A stretch of DNA of 64,000 bases from Dipetalonema caudispina. Lineage: Eukaryota > Nematoda > Chromadorea > Rhabditida > Onchocercidae. Below, piece by piece: positions 49,797 through 62,300 of the stretch. The notes under the pieces are model-generated. The model saw nothing but the letters and a program-made list of their open reading frames with translations, was not told the DNA's origin and ran no database searches. The DNA is taken from assembly GCA_013365325.1 (NCBI GenBank), contig JABVXV010000068.1, positions 62,001 to 126,000 on the forward strand, given 5' to 3'. A program made the translations under genes and the position numbers. Position 1 is the stretch's first letter. Each line of letters begins with the position of its first letter.

Positions 49797-51491
49797 TCAT
49801 TGAAGCATCCGGTTCATCTGAAATCGAAGAAAAAGAAGAAACTTTAAGCGATCCTAATATTCAACAGTTCTTTAATCATAAGAAAAAAGCATTTTGAGGC
49901 TGCTATAACATATACACTTCAGGATGCCCACCTGTAAATCGGAATATGCGCTCGTGACTGCAGCACCAGAATTTTGCAAACTATCAGCAGGAAACTGTCT
50001 TATCGAGACTGATCCTGCATCTGCATTCCTGCCCTGTAACAACCCGAAACTGATAAAATATGAACCCTCCTAAGATATACAAAGTATTCAGATTTGTTGC
50101 TTGATTAAAATATTCTTGTTTGTAGTAAAGTTTAAAGAATTCACATCTCTGTGAAATTCCATTATCTCAATAAGAAAACACTATACTGAAGCTACTACTG
50201 AAGAAACTGATTACTTCGTTCAAACCTTATTCCGAGTTTGCGACTGAATTAATTGACTATAAAAAGCAGATTGATTTTGAGTTCGATCTTTCGACTTTGC
50301 CACCACTTCTTTGAGTTCCGCGAATAATTTACTTTTTGCTTCATCTAATTCAGTTTTCCTCGCATTCAGACATTGAATCTGAAATCCATAATATGAATTA
50401 ATTATTTCATTTACACATAGTCCAATTTTTACTACCGTTATCCTTTAAACGCGTTAGTCGGCTTCATAGTGCAAAGAAAATTTCTGGTGAAATTTCACAA
50501 TGTACTTCGGGACGTACTCGAATATTACATAGAGCTTAGCATTTCAATCCAAGTCAATTTTTACTAAGCGGTAAGTAGGCACTAATGGAAAAAGTGTGAA
50601 ATGTAGTAGATAATTTTATTCGTCTAACAACTGGAAAATATGAAACCAATTAGTTTACCTTTTTTTCACATTCGCTAATCTCTTCTTTGTACCAAGCATG
50701 TTTTTCTTCCTCATTTTTACGCTCTTCAGCACGTGCTGCACGTTCTGCACGATCTGTAATAACTTCAGATAATTAAACATTAGACATTTATGGAGGTCAC
50801 TACTTGGGAATTACAGTTTTAGACTAGAAATGATGAAGATAGAAATACTCGTTTGTGAAAACGATAAATTAGTAAGCTGAACTGATTCAGTTGGGATATT
50901 AAGCTTGCCTTATCTAACATTCCATTTGACAATGATTTACGACTGAATCTATCGCACGGAAAAATTTTTTTGATGCTCATGATGATTGGTACAGTATTTA
51001 GCAGATAATTTATCAGTGAAAATGGAAGTATTAAAAAGCAGTCATCATTAAGAAAGAATAAGTACTTAATCGAAACGTCTTATCACTCCAGATTATTTGT
51101 GGTTGATGTGAGAATTAATAAACAAAATAATCAAATAGATTACAAAATTAATCTAAAACCGATGAAGAGTAAATTAAATTATAGTAATTTTCACATCTTG
51201 ATTTAACAGAATTTTTTACATCTTCATTAAATTTCCTTTCGATTTTAAAAAAATTTTAATTTAAGACACTTAACCTCTTTCCTCTTCTTTACGTCGTGTC
51301 ATAATCTGATCCAATATTTTTCTACGTACGGCATCCGTAGGTGGCAGCAATGGTTTCCAACCAACGGGTAATGTTTTCCCTATTCCACGTCTTCGTGATA
51401 AGAATTCCGCGATGCGATTATCACTAACTGATGAGGATGCTGTTGTTGCTGCCGTTACCGATACGGCTGTTGTTGTTATGTTTTCAGGCAT
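49797..51491 (-). CDS. Small coiled-coil protein, GPS2-like (G protein pathway suppressor 2 candidate)
   Basis: Exons in transcript order: 51275-51491, 50659-50753, 50226-50378, 49932-50033, 49797-49817. Phases fit throughout, giving 195 aa and a stop. The last exon is only 21 nt (encodes MNRMLQ and the stop). The N-terminus is Thr/Ala/Val/Ser-rich. It is followed by SRRRGIGKTLPVGWKPLLPP, then a long charged helix (IMTRRKEEERGDRAERAARA, then EERKNEEEKHAWYKEEIS) and a heptad-like segment (about residues 95-140) with ELDEAKSKLFAELKEVV. The order (helix starting with RRKILDQIM, a Glu/Arg-rich stretch, then an L-x-E-x-K-x-x-LF-x-x-L-K-x-V coiled coil) resembles the N-terminal region of animal GPS2. 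GPS2 binds the NCoR/SMRT-HDAC3 corepressor and restrains UBC13. The Gln/Pro/Gly-rich tail of human GPS2 (327 aa) is absent. The exon structure is solid. The family name is a resemblance judged by eye. Confidence 0.6.
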
Positions 51492-52842
51492 TCATAAAAC
51501 AGAAAATCTACCTTTTAAAACGTAAAATTTGAAAAATGAAAAAAAAGACGTTAAAAAGACGTATGTATACATTGTAATTTAAGTATCTAAATGTATCAAA
51601 AACTGTTAATTAAAATCTATCTATAAATGTTGATAATATTTTGGAAGCGTAATCAATTTCCAGTTAAGTTAAATGTCAAAGAAGAGCAGTTAACTGTATA
51701 ACTAAATCTTGCTTAATATTTCATATATACTTCATTTAGTTTTTACCTCTCATTTACTTCGTCTCTTTTACTTATCCGACCATTGCTAATGAATTTACAT
51801 TAAGTAAGCATAATAGGAAATGAACTGAAAGTAAAACATAACTGATAAGTAGCATAAATAAATCAAAAGCAAATGGATTTAAATTTAAATTTCGGATTTC
51901 TAAGTTAAACATTTAGCATAATTAATATGGAACAATTGGAAATTTCAATTCAACTTAAAAATTTAAATTAAATATCGTATCAATTCATTATATACAAGTA
52001 TGAAAGCACCTTTCTATCTTAAACCCATTAACAACTAATACAAAAACTCATAAAAAAAAAAAACCACTGAATACAGATCCCGAACCGGATCCGGAAGGAA
52101 AAATATGCTTCAGAAAAGTAGAGGAAAGGAAAGACGGCCCGAATTGCGGCCGCTTTTTTATGATTAATGAGATAGTTGAATGTTTTGAGTGCGTTATAAA
52201 TGTTTGGTTACAGGTGGTATTTTTGGTATTAAAGAAGATGAATGGTAGTTTTGTAGAAGTAAAGCAGAAATCCGGAAATCTGTATATGTTCATGGAATAT
52301 GAGCAGAAATTAAATTTCGCCTGAAATGTAAATTTAGTAAGCATGAACATTTACAGGACACATACATAACATATGTCAACGTGAAAATTTCTTCTCTAAT
52401 TGATGCGCTTATCGGGAACGACGATAAAATTGTTCAAATATTTCCAACGATTACTGCTTAGATCATCCCAAAAAGGTAATGTGGTATTCTTTTTTCAACC
52501 TTTTTTTATGTCAATTAATTTGATAAATTCACTACTGAATTTTCCATATGAGAACTTAAAATTGTAGAATTGATTCTTCAAAAAATATTAGGGAAGTTCG
52601 TGCAAACATAATATTTATATACTAAATCATAGCTATATTAATGTAGAATACATACCATTAATTCATATAATTTGTGGTAATATTATTCAAACTTGAGAGT
52701 AACGATAATCGAATGAAAAGAAACTTATTAATTGTAAAACGAATTGAATTGAATTGTTGGATTGATTGGAATTTGAAATCGTAATTTGCAAAAGCAAATG
52801 AAAGTAATATAATTTGCAGATAATTTGTCGATCACTTTACCA
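51492..52842. promoter_or_regulatory. Head-to-head intergenic region of the GPS2-like and ASCC1 genes
   Basis: It is 1,351 bp between divergent start codons. Most is AT-rich. A short GC-richer island at about 52079-52155 (contains CCGGATCCGG and GCGGCCGC) stands out and could mark a promoter core. An AG acceptor at about 52819 lies 23 nt before the ASCC1 ATG. The minus-strand open frame at 52048-52350 is low-complexity and has no splice support. Confidence 0.4.
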
Positions 52843-55800
52843 ATGGACTTTCCGTTATTCGTTCCAACATATGAAATTGATGGTCGGATTTATAGGCGTA
52901 ATATTCAAAGGACATTAAGGTTGAAAGGAATTTGTATTACCATTGAATTTACAATTTCGAAACGTACTATTTCAATATTTACTAATACTTTAATTAGTTT
53001 GAAATGGTACCAATGTTACATACAAGAAATATATAATTAACAAGATATACGAAAGTTGAATACTTCGATATATTATGTTTCAAATAAATAATGATAGCTT
53101 GTGTGGAATTTGTGTAGTAGACCTGAAGTTTTTATGATGATCTAAAGGGTCAAGTATAGAAAGGCCATAATCGAGTTTGAGATACTCGGCGCATTCATTT
53201 TATCGAACTTAAAAATTTTTCGATTCAGTCAATCATAGGAAGGTTATATGAAGTCTCCATGATCGTTAATATCTATCATACTTCACAAAAATGCAGAGCA
53301 GTCGAATGATAAAAGGATAGACTGTTTCTGTCATCCCATCTGACTGCTTGGAGAATTTTATATTTGGATTTTTATTTACCGTATGAGATAAGGGAGGAAA
53401 ATAATGCTTGTTACCCGTTTTAATTATTCCCTTCTCTTTTCCCACGTGTTAATTCAATTCATTTTTTGTTCGTTACTTCGAATGCTAATTTATAGAATTT
53501 CCTAAATTAAATAAATTATAAAATATTTCATTGGCGTAATTTCTTTAACTAATTAATAGAATTTTAGTACAGTGAATTATCACGTTTCATACTTGACTAA
53601 GTAGTCCTTTAAAATCAGTGTGTTTGTTGGATGACCAAATCTGTCGTTATTTTTTAGAAATGAATATGAGGTAAATTTTGGAACCAGTGATACAGCCGAT
53701 TTATACGGTGAAAGCGATTCTTGTAATTCAGCTGGTTTGTTACATAACAATTGACTTTCTTCCTTTCAAATAATATATGCATTAAAATTCTAAGCGAAAA
53801 CCAAAGAAGAGGTTAAAATGGTTAGTTTAATAAGATGAAATTATAGGTCTATATGTTGAACATATTAATGGTATAGATTCTTATAGTACAATAAATACCG
53901 TTACTCTAATTCATTAGCAAGACTTATGCCATTAATGTGCTGTCTGTTATCATTTAATGTTATTATTTGTTACTAAATGAATGTGTCATGTTTAGAACGA
54001 TGAAATAGCGTACGTTTTGTAGAATATTTCCTATTCCAGCTAGATTTCGAATTCTGTCGCTTTCTATTCGTTGAATGGCGTTTTTTGAATTAAAGCTGAT
54101 ATGAAGAACTATTTCAGTGGATGCGTTAAACAGTTCCGATGAAACCAGATCAATGACCAGTGAATCGAGTGATCTGTTAACAACAGATATGGCTGATGAA
54201 ACAGATGAAGATCAGTTAGAGCGGAACGAAGAATTTGTTGTAAATTATGATAAAAAGACAAAGAAATGGACAGCCAAGTATTTTTTTAGTGCTGATGTTA
54301 CTGTTTTTAGTTTCTGATGCAGAAAACGTTATCGGCACTTAATTCTCAAAAAATTTGTGTTTGTATTGCTCACGTAGCGCAGCAATACAAATATCAAGTG
54401 CTGAGTAATGATGACTGAAGTAATTTGGACTGAGGTTACCTTTTTTGTATCACTGAGAACACTCATTAATGATCGTATTGATTTACTTATTTTTAATTTC
54501 ATATTCTGCGCTTTCATTGATTTTAATTCATGATTTCAAATTATTTTATTCATCTTCATGATATTGGAAATTGAATTTGTTTAAGGGTTGAAATTCCTGT
54601 TCTCCTACGGCGTTTTGTAATCGGGCCGAAAGGATCTGTGAAAAGAAAAATTGAGCAAGAGACTAGCTGCCGGTTAAATTTTCCGGCGAGGAAAAAAAAG
54701 AAACGTCCTGTAGGTATGTAACTTCCCTTAATGTCTTTTAATTATATAGTGCGAAAGGGATTCGTGAGATCTCACTTTGCATTCTCTTATGTAGTTGTAG
54801 TTTTTTATCTTCTATACTACCGGGTTCGAGAAACATGATTTAACATTTTGAATGTATTATTTACTTTTTTTAATATTGCACTGACACAAGCGATAAGCTC
54901 AAGTTTTGTTTTACAACACATGACAAAATTTGCTCATATGCTCTCTGCTCCTCACCTCGAATTTTAATCCAAGTAGGCAAGTAACGGCGATAAAGTCTGT
55001 GTATAATTGTATTATTTGACAATTGCTATCCCTATATAATATTCAAAACAGTTATTTGCTCGGAATTTTGTATAGATATTTCTTCTTAATTTATCATTCT
55101 TTTTACAGAAATCGTGTCAATGACATCAGAGGAAAGTGTATTGCGTTGTCGTGATCGAATCCTTTTATTAATTCACGGAGCACGTGGTAGAGCTTCCTAT
55201 ACGCATTTTGTTTCAATTCCTATGACGCATGAGATTATCAAAGACAATTTTCTCAAATTTATAAATACAATAAAAAATGATGAGGAATTATCGGTAAATA
55301 CCTTGTTTCTATCCTTTCTAACGTAATTTCTTTATAACTCCCTAGTGATAAATTACTATGACAACTTTAAAAATTTCTGCAAATATAAATTTGTTTATAC
55401 ATTCAGATTATTATACAACGGCAGCTTATATGCCGACAAAACGCTTGCCAAATTTGTAATTATTATGCGCATTCCCTTCTAGATTTTTCAGCACTTTCCT
55501 TGTAGGATTCCTGTAGAGAAGAAACCGTTTTTCAAGAACCGAAAAAATTACATTTGACGGTAACAATGCTGTCATTGTTGGACACAGATGAAGAAAAGTT
55601 AGTATCGGATTCACTGGGAACAGTAATTAATACTCGCGTGAGGTATTTCATCTTAATTTCATTCCTTTTCTGGGTTCTCGTCTAGCATTACCATATGTTA
55701 ACTATGGACCACTTTGTACCCTTATTGAGAGCCAAGAGACTTAACAAGAATTAGCTTCCGGGAAAAGTAGATTCTATGAAAATCAAAAATATATATGAAT

Positions 55801-57065
55801 GAAAGTAGTATATGGATGGTAAAACATCCCATTGAAAGATCTTACTTCAGGCCATCAGAAAGATTCTGCTATCAAAAAGTGACATTATCAGTTTAATAAT
55901 TCAATTAATCAACTATTTCGGAATTCAGTCAGTCGTAGGTTTACTCATTCACTCGTGTATGTGATGTTGGCTAATTCAACACAACTTGATGTTTCGAACT
56001 GTTTGCACTGATTAAATATTTAAGCGAAATCTTGAGTGGCAAACCATTGGAAGTGGAAATTAAAGGACTAGAAATCATGAATGACGATCCAACTCGTGTT
56101 AATGTGCTATATGCGTTAGCGTCTTCAGATAAGTTCGTCCTTATTTTTCCAGTCAGTTTTTACTTCAATTAGTTTTTTTGATATTTTATGAAATTCGCTA
56201 TATATTATAAAAACTTCACTTCTTTTCAGACTAGCCGATGTCATAAATACAGTAGCAGAAGCGATGAGCGATACAGGTTTCGCTCCACAGCAAAATTCAG
56301 TAAAGATACATCTGACCCTGATGAATACCAGATATATGGTTAGTACTGTGATATATGACAAAATTTTAATTGTTTTTGTAATTCAACACTATATCCTCAA
56401 GGACCAAAACATAATTTTACAGTGGGAAAAGACGAAGAAAAGAGAAAGAATGGACGTGACTAAGTTATTGGAGAAATATCGAAATTATGAGTTTGGGAAA
56501 GTTACATTAACTGAAGTAAGTTGATTTATTTTTGAGAAGGTCCGCATAAGTGTAATTTGAAGATACTAAATTTACAACAGCTATGAAGGAAAAAACACCG
56601 GCGAATTTAACGCACATCTTAGCCTTCGACAATCAGTGGGTGTCACGTATTCTCGTATTCTCGACTATCAAGAAAGTAAAATACAGTTTGCAAAGTCCCC
56701 TATAAGCTCTATAAATATTGTTTGTAGGTTACAGAAATGACATATCCTGAGTTGAAAAGACTAACTTAAGTTATGGAACGATAGAAGTTCCGCTTAGAGT
56801 ACATTAGCTTCCCAGTGACATTAAGAGAGATCGATCTTATATAAATATATACAAATGTCTGCATGTGAGTTGCTCAACAAATCTCGACGTCACCCGTCAA
56901 CTGATCGTCAAACAATATTAAAGGTCCAGGTGGTTACATGTCGTTGATGTTTTTCATTTTGTTTTCCAGATTCATATATCGAATTTAAATGGACCAGTAG
57001 ATGAACACGGATACTATTCTTCGATTGGAACCTTCGAATTAAACAAGATAGCGAATGTTACATAG
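52843..57065 (+). CDS. ASCC1: Activating signal cointegrator 1 complex subunit 1 (ASCC1)
   Basis: Ten exons, all phases consistent, 389 aa: 52843-52919, 53658-53734, 54118-54277, 54586-54713, 55109-55293, 55506-55642, 56025-56132, 56230-56338, 56423-56515, 56970-57065. The N-terminus carries the family opening YEIDGRIYRRN (human counterpart has IDGRNYRKN). An acidic, Ser/Thr-rich linker follows. A KH domain begins near residue 106 with the GxxG loop in RRFVIGPKGSVKRKIE. The C-terminal two-thirds is a 2H-phosphoesterase (AKAP7-like) fold with two HxT motifs, KKLHLTVTM (about residue 225) and VKIHLTLMNT (about residue 320), plus the signature GKPLEVEIKGLEIMNDDP. ASCC1 is a subunit of the ASC-1 complex with ASCC2 (binds K63-linked ubiquitin) and ASCC3 helicase, acting in transcription coactivation, alkylation repair and ribosome quality control. 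The start chosen is the ATG just before the conserved N-terminal motif. Confidence 0.95.
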
Positions 57066-59309
57066 AATGTGATGCTGGTTTAAACACTTTGAGATCAATA
57101 ATAGGTTATTTCCGTACAAAATCCATTTCTACTAGAATATTCTTTCCAACTCCCATATTTAGTTCACCAAAACTTGATACAAGACTGATAGAACACAGTT
57201 CATGTGTATTTAGAGATTTTTATGGCAGAATCATTCCGGAATAGGATAGGTGGAATAGTTAAAAAGAAGCGAAAATTATAAAAACTGGTCCTGCAAAATG
57301 TTTTAATAGAAATTTCTTTCCACAAATGTAGGTTTTGTTTAAAATAACTTTTTTTTAAACCTCAATGATCCTTCTTGTGCTAGTTTTCCGTAAAAGTACA
57401 AAGCAGTTATCCCGGAGTTTTGAATTATAATTTCCTTTATCTTCATAAGAAAACAATCAGTCATATAGAGGACAATTTACATTGCAAAAAATTAACTGAT
57501 GTTCTGGATATTTCCTTAGCAAAATGGCATTTTATGTGTTCTCATCAAGTAGAATTTGGCCACTTTATAAGCTCCATCACTTTATCCAGTAAATAATCTT
57601 CTCTTTCTTCCTAAGTTTTAAACTTTACTTTTCTGTGGATTGATTAATCTGATATAGATAAATTGTTTTTTCTTTGTCCAGCTGGAGAATGACGTTTTTT
57701 TTTTCAGTAACTCTTTAGATGCTTTAACAATAAGCGTCATAATTTAGAGAAACATATGACCGAATGTTAGTTGTACACTGCTATTCCTGCAGAAGACACA
57801 GGTAATTATCTCGTAATTCAAAATGCATAAAATGTTTTTAATTGTCCTAACGACCTTTTCTTCATCTCATGCTTTTCGAAGGAAAATTGTTCAACATTTT
57901 ATCCAGTGAATTTTAAGGAATTTTCTAATGTCTCCTTTACTGAACTAAAAATGTCTATTATTTACTTCTCGAACAAGCTATCTTTCTGATTTTTTTAAAA
58001 ACCTTCGATGGCACTCTTCCAGCCATTAAAATTTGATACCGTACGTGCTCTGAAATGCTTACATCGTTGACAAAAAGAATACTGTTATTATTATTATTAA
58101 AAGTATTGGCAATAGAACTCCTAATTTAAGCTATAGCTAAATTTTGCATTCTCATGGTATTTCTTCTGAAACTCACTCAAATAATATATGTTATTTACTC
58201 ACATATAACCCCTAACACTTTTTTTTCTCTCAGCTCTTTTTGTCACTATATCACACTGTACGATCAATCACTCCAAGCGCAACGATAGATCAAACATATG
58301 ACTAAGTTTCAACACATTAGTCGTAAGTTGCTACAGCTAACTTCCTTTACAATAAGGAATTTACCACTTCAAACTGCTGTACTACTTCAGTATTATAATA
58401 GTCTTGTTTGCTTATTACATTTCAATCTGCTTCTTGGTATCATATTAGCAAAATTAGCTAAAGATAACTGAAGAATGTCAATGTTGCACATTTCATTTCG
58501 CTATCTTCACAATTAGCAGATCTTCGGAATGAGCGATGTCAATAAGTCTTATTATAATAAACCTCAGGAATTATTATTCATCATGGTTATCTACCTTGAT
58601 TTATCTCGCGTTTATTCCTCCCGCTTTGTATTGATTGCTTTTAGATTCAAAAAATAAAAACTGTTATTGCCCTATCACAGCATATTGAAATAGAAGCTAA
58701 AAAAAAGACAAATTTAACAACTCAAAGTTTTATGAATTTTTTATAAAGCAGAAATACTTAGCATCACAGATGAATCTTATAGTAAGTGTCCGTTAATCGC
58801 GTAACACAGACAAAGAATTTGGAACTCATTTAACTGAACAAGTTTTAATCTTTCAGAAACATTTTTTTTTTGCAGCAAAAATAGAAGAAATAAGCAAAAA
58901 TGAAATTTGAACGATAAATTAATTAATTGTCCACCTAACCAGCTCACCAGAAATAGTTTTTTCAGTCTTGACAAATTTTCAAGCATAAAATAACTCGTGA
59001 ATCTGTTGCTACAGGAAAGAAAAAACATGAATAACAAAAGGACACAATAGAAAGGAGCAATGTGGAAGGGAAAAGAAGAGAATGCAGCCTTTTAAGCTGA
59101 ATATATGGAATAGGAAAACATTTCAATTAGGAATAAACTATCAATTATCACCGCATATCACCAGCTAGTTACCAGTTGTAAAAGTAAACATCAAAGGAAA
59201 CAATGCATTTTCTGGGAAGAATCAGGATATAAAGTTGTATAAGAATTCAGCTATGAGGCCAATGATATTGTAAAAACAATTCAGAAAGAGATGATTGCTA
59301 AATTAGGAA
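57066..59309. other. 2.2 kb tail-to-tail spacer between ASCC1 and USP19
   Basis: No exon chain, RNA gene or repeat family was recognised. It is AT-rich with short open frames lacking splice context (for example minus 58777-59037). Confidence 0.5.
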
Positions 59310-62300
59310 TTAACCAATACCATAATGTTTCTTGAGCAAATCCTGCGTTGCTCTGCCATGCTGTTTATAGAACAGCAAGTAAGCATCATCGTTTTGAACA
59401 CGTGAAAGTTGGGCACGTGTAACAATTGAGTCGTCAAAATTACGCCAATCTGCAAAATGCGATGTATTTCCATACGCTTGTAAAAATCTATCGAAAATTT
59501 AATATTCAGAATGAAAAATCAAATTTTGTATTTGAGTAAACTAATACAAAACGGTTTTATTGCTATATATGTATAAATATATAGGTAGATAGAACTGAAA
59601 GTAAGCAAATCACCAATTTCTGTCGTCTTTCCATCAATACTTAGCAGTCTACCTAACGATATGTAATGTCCGAAATAGCTACTTCCAGAGTGACATACTG
59701 CACCGGTCAAATCATATTTCGTTTCCTGGAAAATACAAGAAATGAATTATATACTTTTTATTTAACAGCACAGCAAATGAAACTTACTGATTTTTTGCCG
59801 TTTAGTATGATATCCTTCTGAAGAAATCAGAAAATAAGAACTTTCCCAGAAATGAAATTATGCAGAATGAAATTAGGAATACAAAGCAGTCTACTGCATC
59901 AACATTAGAACTTTCCCAGAAATGAAATTATGCAGAATGAAATTAGGAATACAAAGCAGTCTACTGCATCAACATTACTTATAAAGAACACAAATATTTC
60001 TTATACTTCTAATTTAAATGTATAACCTGTCCTGGTGGAGCAGTGTCAGATAAAAACTGAGCCAAGTCAAGATTATCAAGGGGATATCGAACAGGTCGAT
60101 CATCCTTGGAACGGCGATGTATTGTCATCAGTGATGTTGTGTAAATGAAACGTTTCAACTGGATGATCAAAATAGGAGGTAAGCGGTAAAGAACAAGCTG
60201 TTTAGTTGCTTCTACATGTTCTTTACATCGACTGCAGTACCTAAAGTTGAAAAAAATAGCAAAATGTAGCCTAATTTGTAAGTCTGATAATTTCATTATC
60301 CATTATTTTATTACACCCATATGCTAGCATGTCTAACCTAGAAAGATGAACTGCCGAATATATCACAGTTTTGGTAACAATTCCAACGTAATTTCATTAC
60401 TGTTCATTTTGACAATATCCAGAATTTAGTAAAATTAGCAAATCACAAAACACACCAAGACTCCTCAGGCTTAAGACGTTCTGTTTCTGAGAACATCGCT
60501 AACATATCGTACAACGATGGATTCGAAGCAATGCTACTTGAACTTGCCATTGATGATGACATCTTCTGATAGTAAGCTGTTTTTTCGATATCGATATCCT
60601 GTATCAAGACAATTTCAATTTTCGTACGAATTTTTTTCAAAAATTTTTTAAAGTTTCTGGAATTTAAATGGAAAAATGAAGGTAGATAAGACATATATAA
60701 TCTTAACGACACATAATGACTTACAACATCTCTTTTTGTTTCAACCGTTAAATATTCTTTACCACATTTCAAGTTCCACCAATTAATTGACAGGAAAGTT
60801 CCATTTGGCAGATCCAAAGCCGCTAAAAATTAGATGTAAAGATATTCTCCAAGAGTTATACGTAATGATCGAAGTACGCAATCAAATAACCCTTTATAGA
60901 AATTTCAATTTTATCTGCCTATAAATTCATTTCAATTCAAAAAAATGGAATTGCGCTACACTTTGCATAACAATATACTAGCTTTCACTCATCTAGTGAA
61001 ACTAAATAGATGTACAAACTGAATAGATTCAGTTCGCTTCTTAAAAATCATGCAAAAGAATTAATTTTTGTTGATCGATGATTCTTATAAAAGTTAAAAA
61101 GTGGAGATCATGACTAAATTTCCTTCAGAACTGGGATTGCAAAACCAGAAGAGCAAATTATAAAAATCATCCATCTTAGAAATTTTCGGAAATGAAAATC
61201 ATCAAACCTTACCATCAGAACGCGAGTCAACCAATGTATCACCAATGACAGCATCCGATTGTTGTAGTTTACGTACTAAGAATAGTTTCGATTCCGTTCG
61301 TGATTTATTTCGCGGTTCACCAAGAACCATCTGTCTTTTCGCGGCAACAGGGGCCACCTCCATCTAGAATGGATGGAAACAGACTTCTAATAAAAATGAG
61401 ATGGATATCACAGTTTTTCCGAAACTTCATGTATGCCATACCACTGACCTCAACCGATGATCATTTTCAATTATAGATCGGAAAAATTTTCACTTTTAGT
61501 AACGTATGCGATCATACCGGTATATCATCAATATTTCCGTTAATAGCAGATGCAGAAAAGCATGAGCTCGAAGCCACATATGATTCACGAGAAGATTCCA
61601 TTGGATCAACTGCTGTATCGTTGTTGTTCTCAACTGGTGGTTGAAATACATTAACTGAATGTCTAAAAAAAATTACACACCGAGTAAATAAGAGGGAACT
61701 GAAAAATCAAGTGCTTATTTTTCTTCCTTTTTTATATAATAATAAGCAGTCTTGGGTAAAGAAGAAATAGAACTGATAAATAATCCGTGACTGCTGACAA
61801 TTTTTCTTCAACTTATATGAATAATACTGCATTTGTAATAATATCTTCACCGAATACCGTACTTGTCGTTACGGATAAGTATAAGAAATATACACGTTTG
61901 CGAGAACAAAGGAAAACCTTCAGTGAAACATGACTCGGATCATCGGTATAAGCCTTCCATTCATTAAATTCACTGGTGAATAATTATTTCCTATGGGTGG
62001 AAAACCGAAAAAAGCACTAACTTGCAACGACTTTCCAAATTCCGCATAATATTTGAATAAGTGACTCGTTTTTTAGGCAACGAAATGATGAACGGTTGTC
62101 CAACAGCTTCTGCTTGAGTACGCGATTTACAGCTGGTTTTATGATCCGGCCAATCCGCTACTTGACATTCGCTACAAAAATAAGCGAAGATTTCTTTGGG
62201 TTATTTGAAAAAAACAAAGTTATAAACAACTAATAGCACTTCACTATCAGCAACAGAACTGTTTCCAACCTTGTTGTACATTATACGGCTTTGAATGATA

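Noticed and set aside
52141..52153. Adaptor-like string ending in a NotI site
   Set aside because: The string GAATTGCGGCCGC is close to but not identical to a common cloning linker, and flanking DNA is ordinary on both sides. It is not enough to claim contamination.
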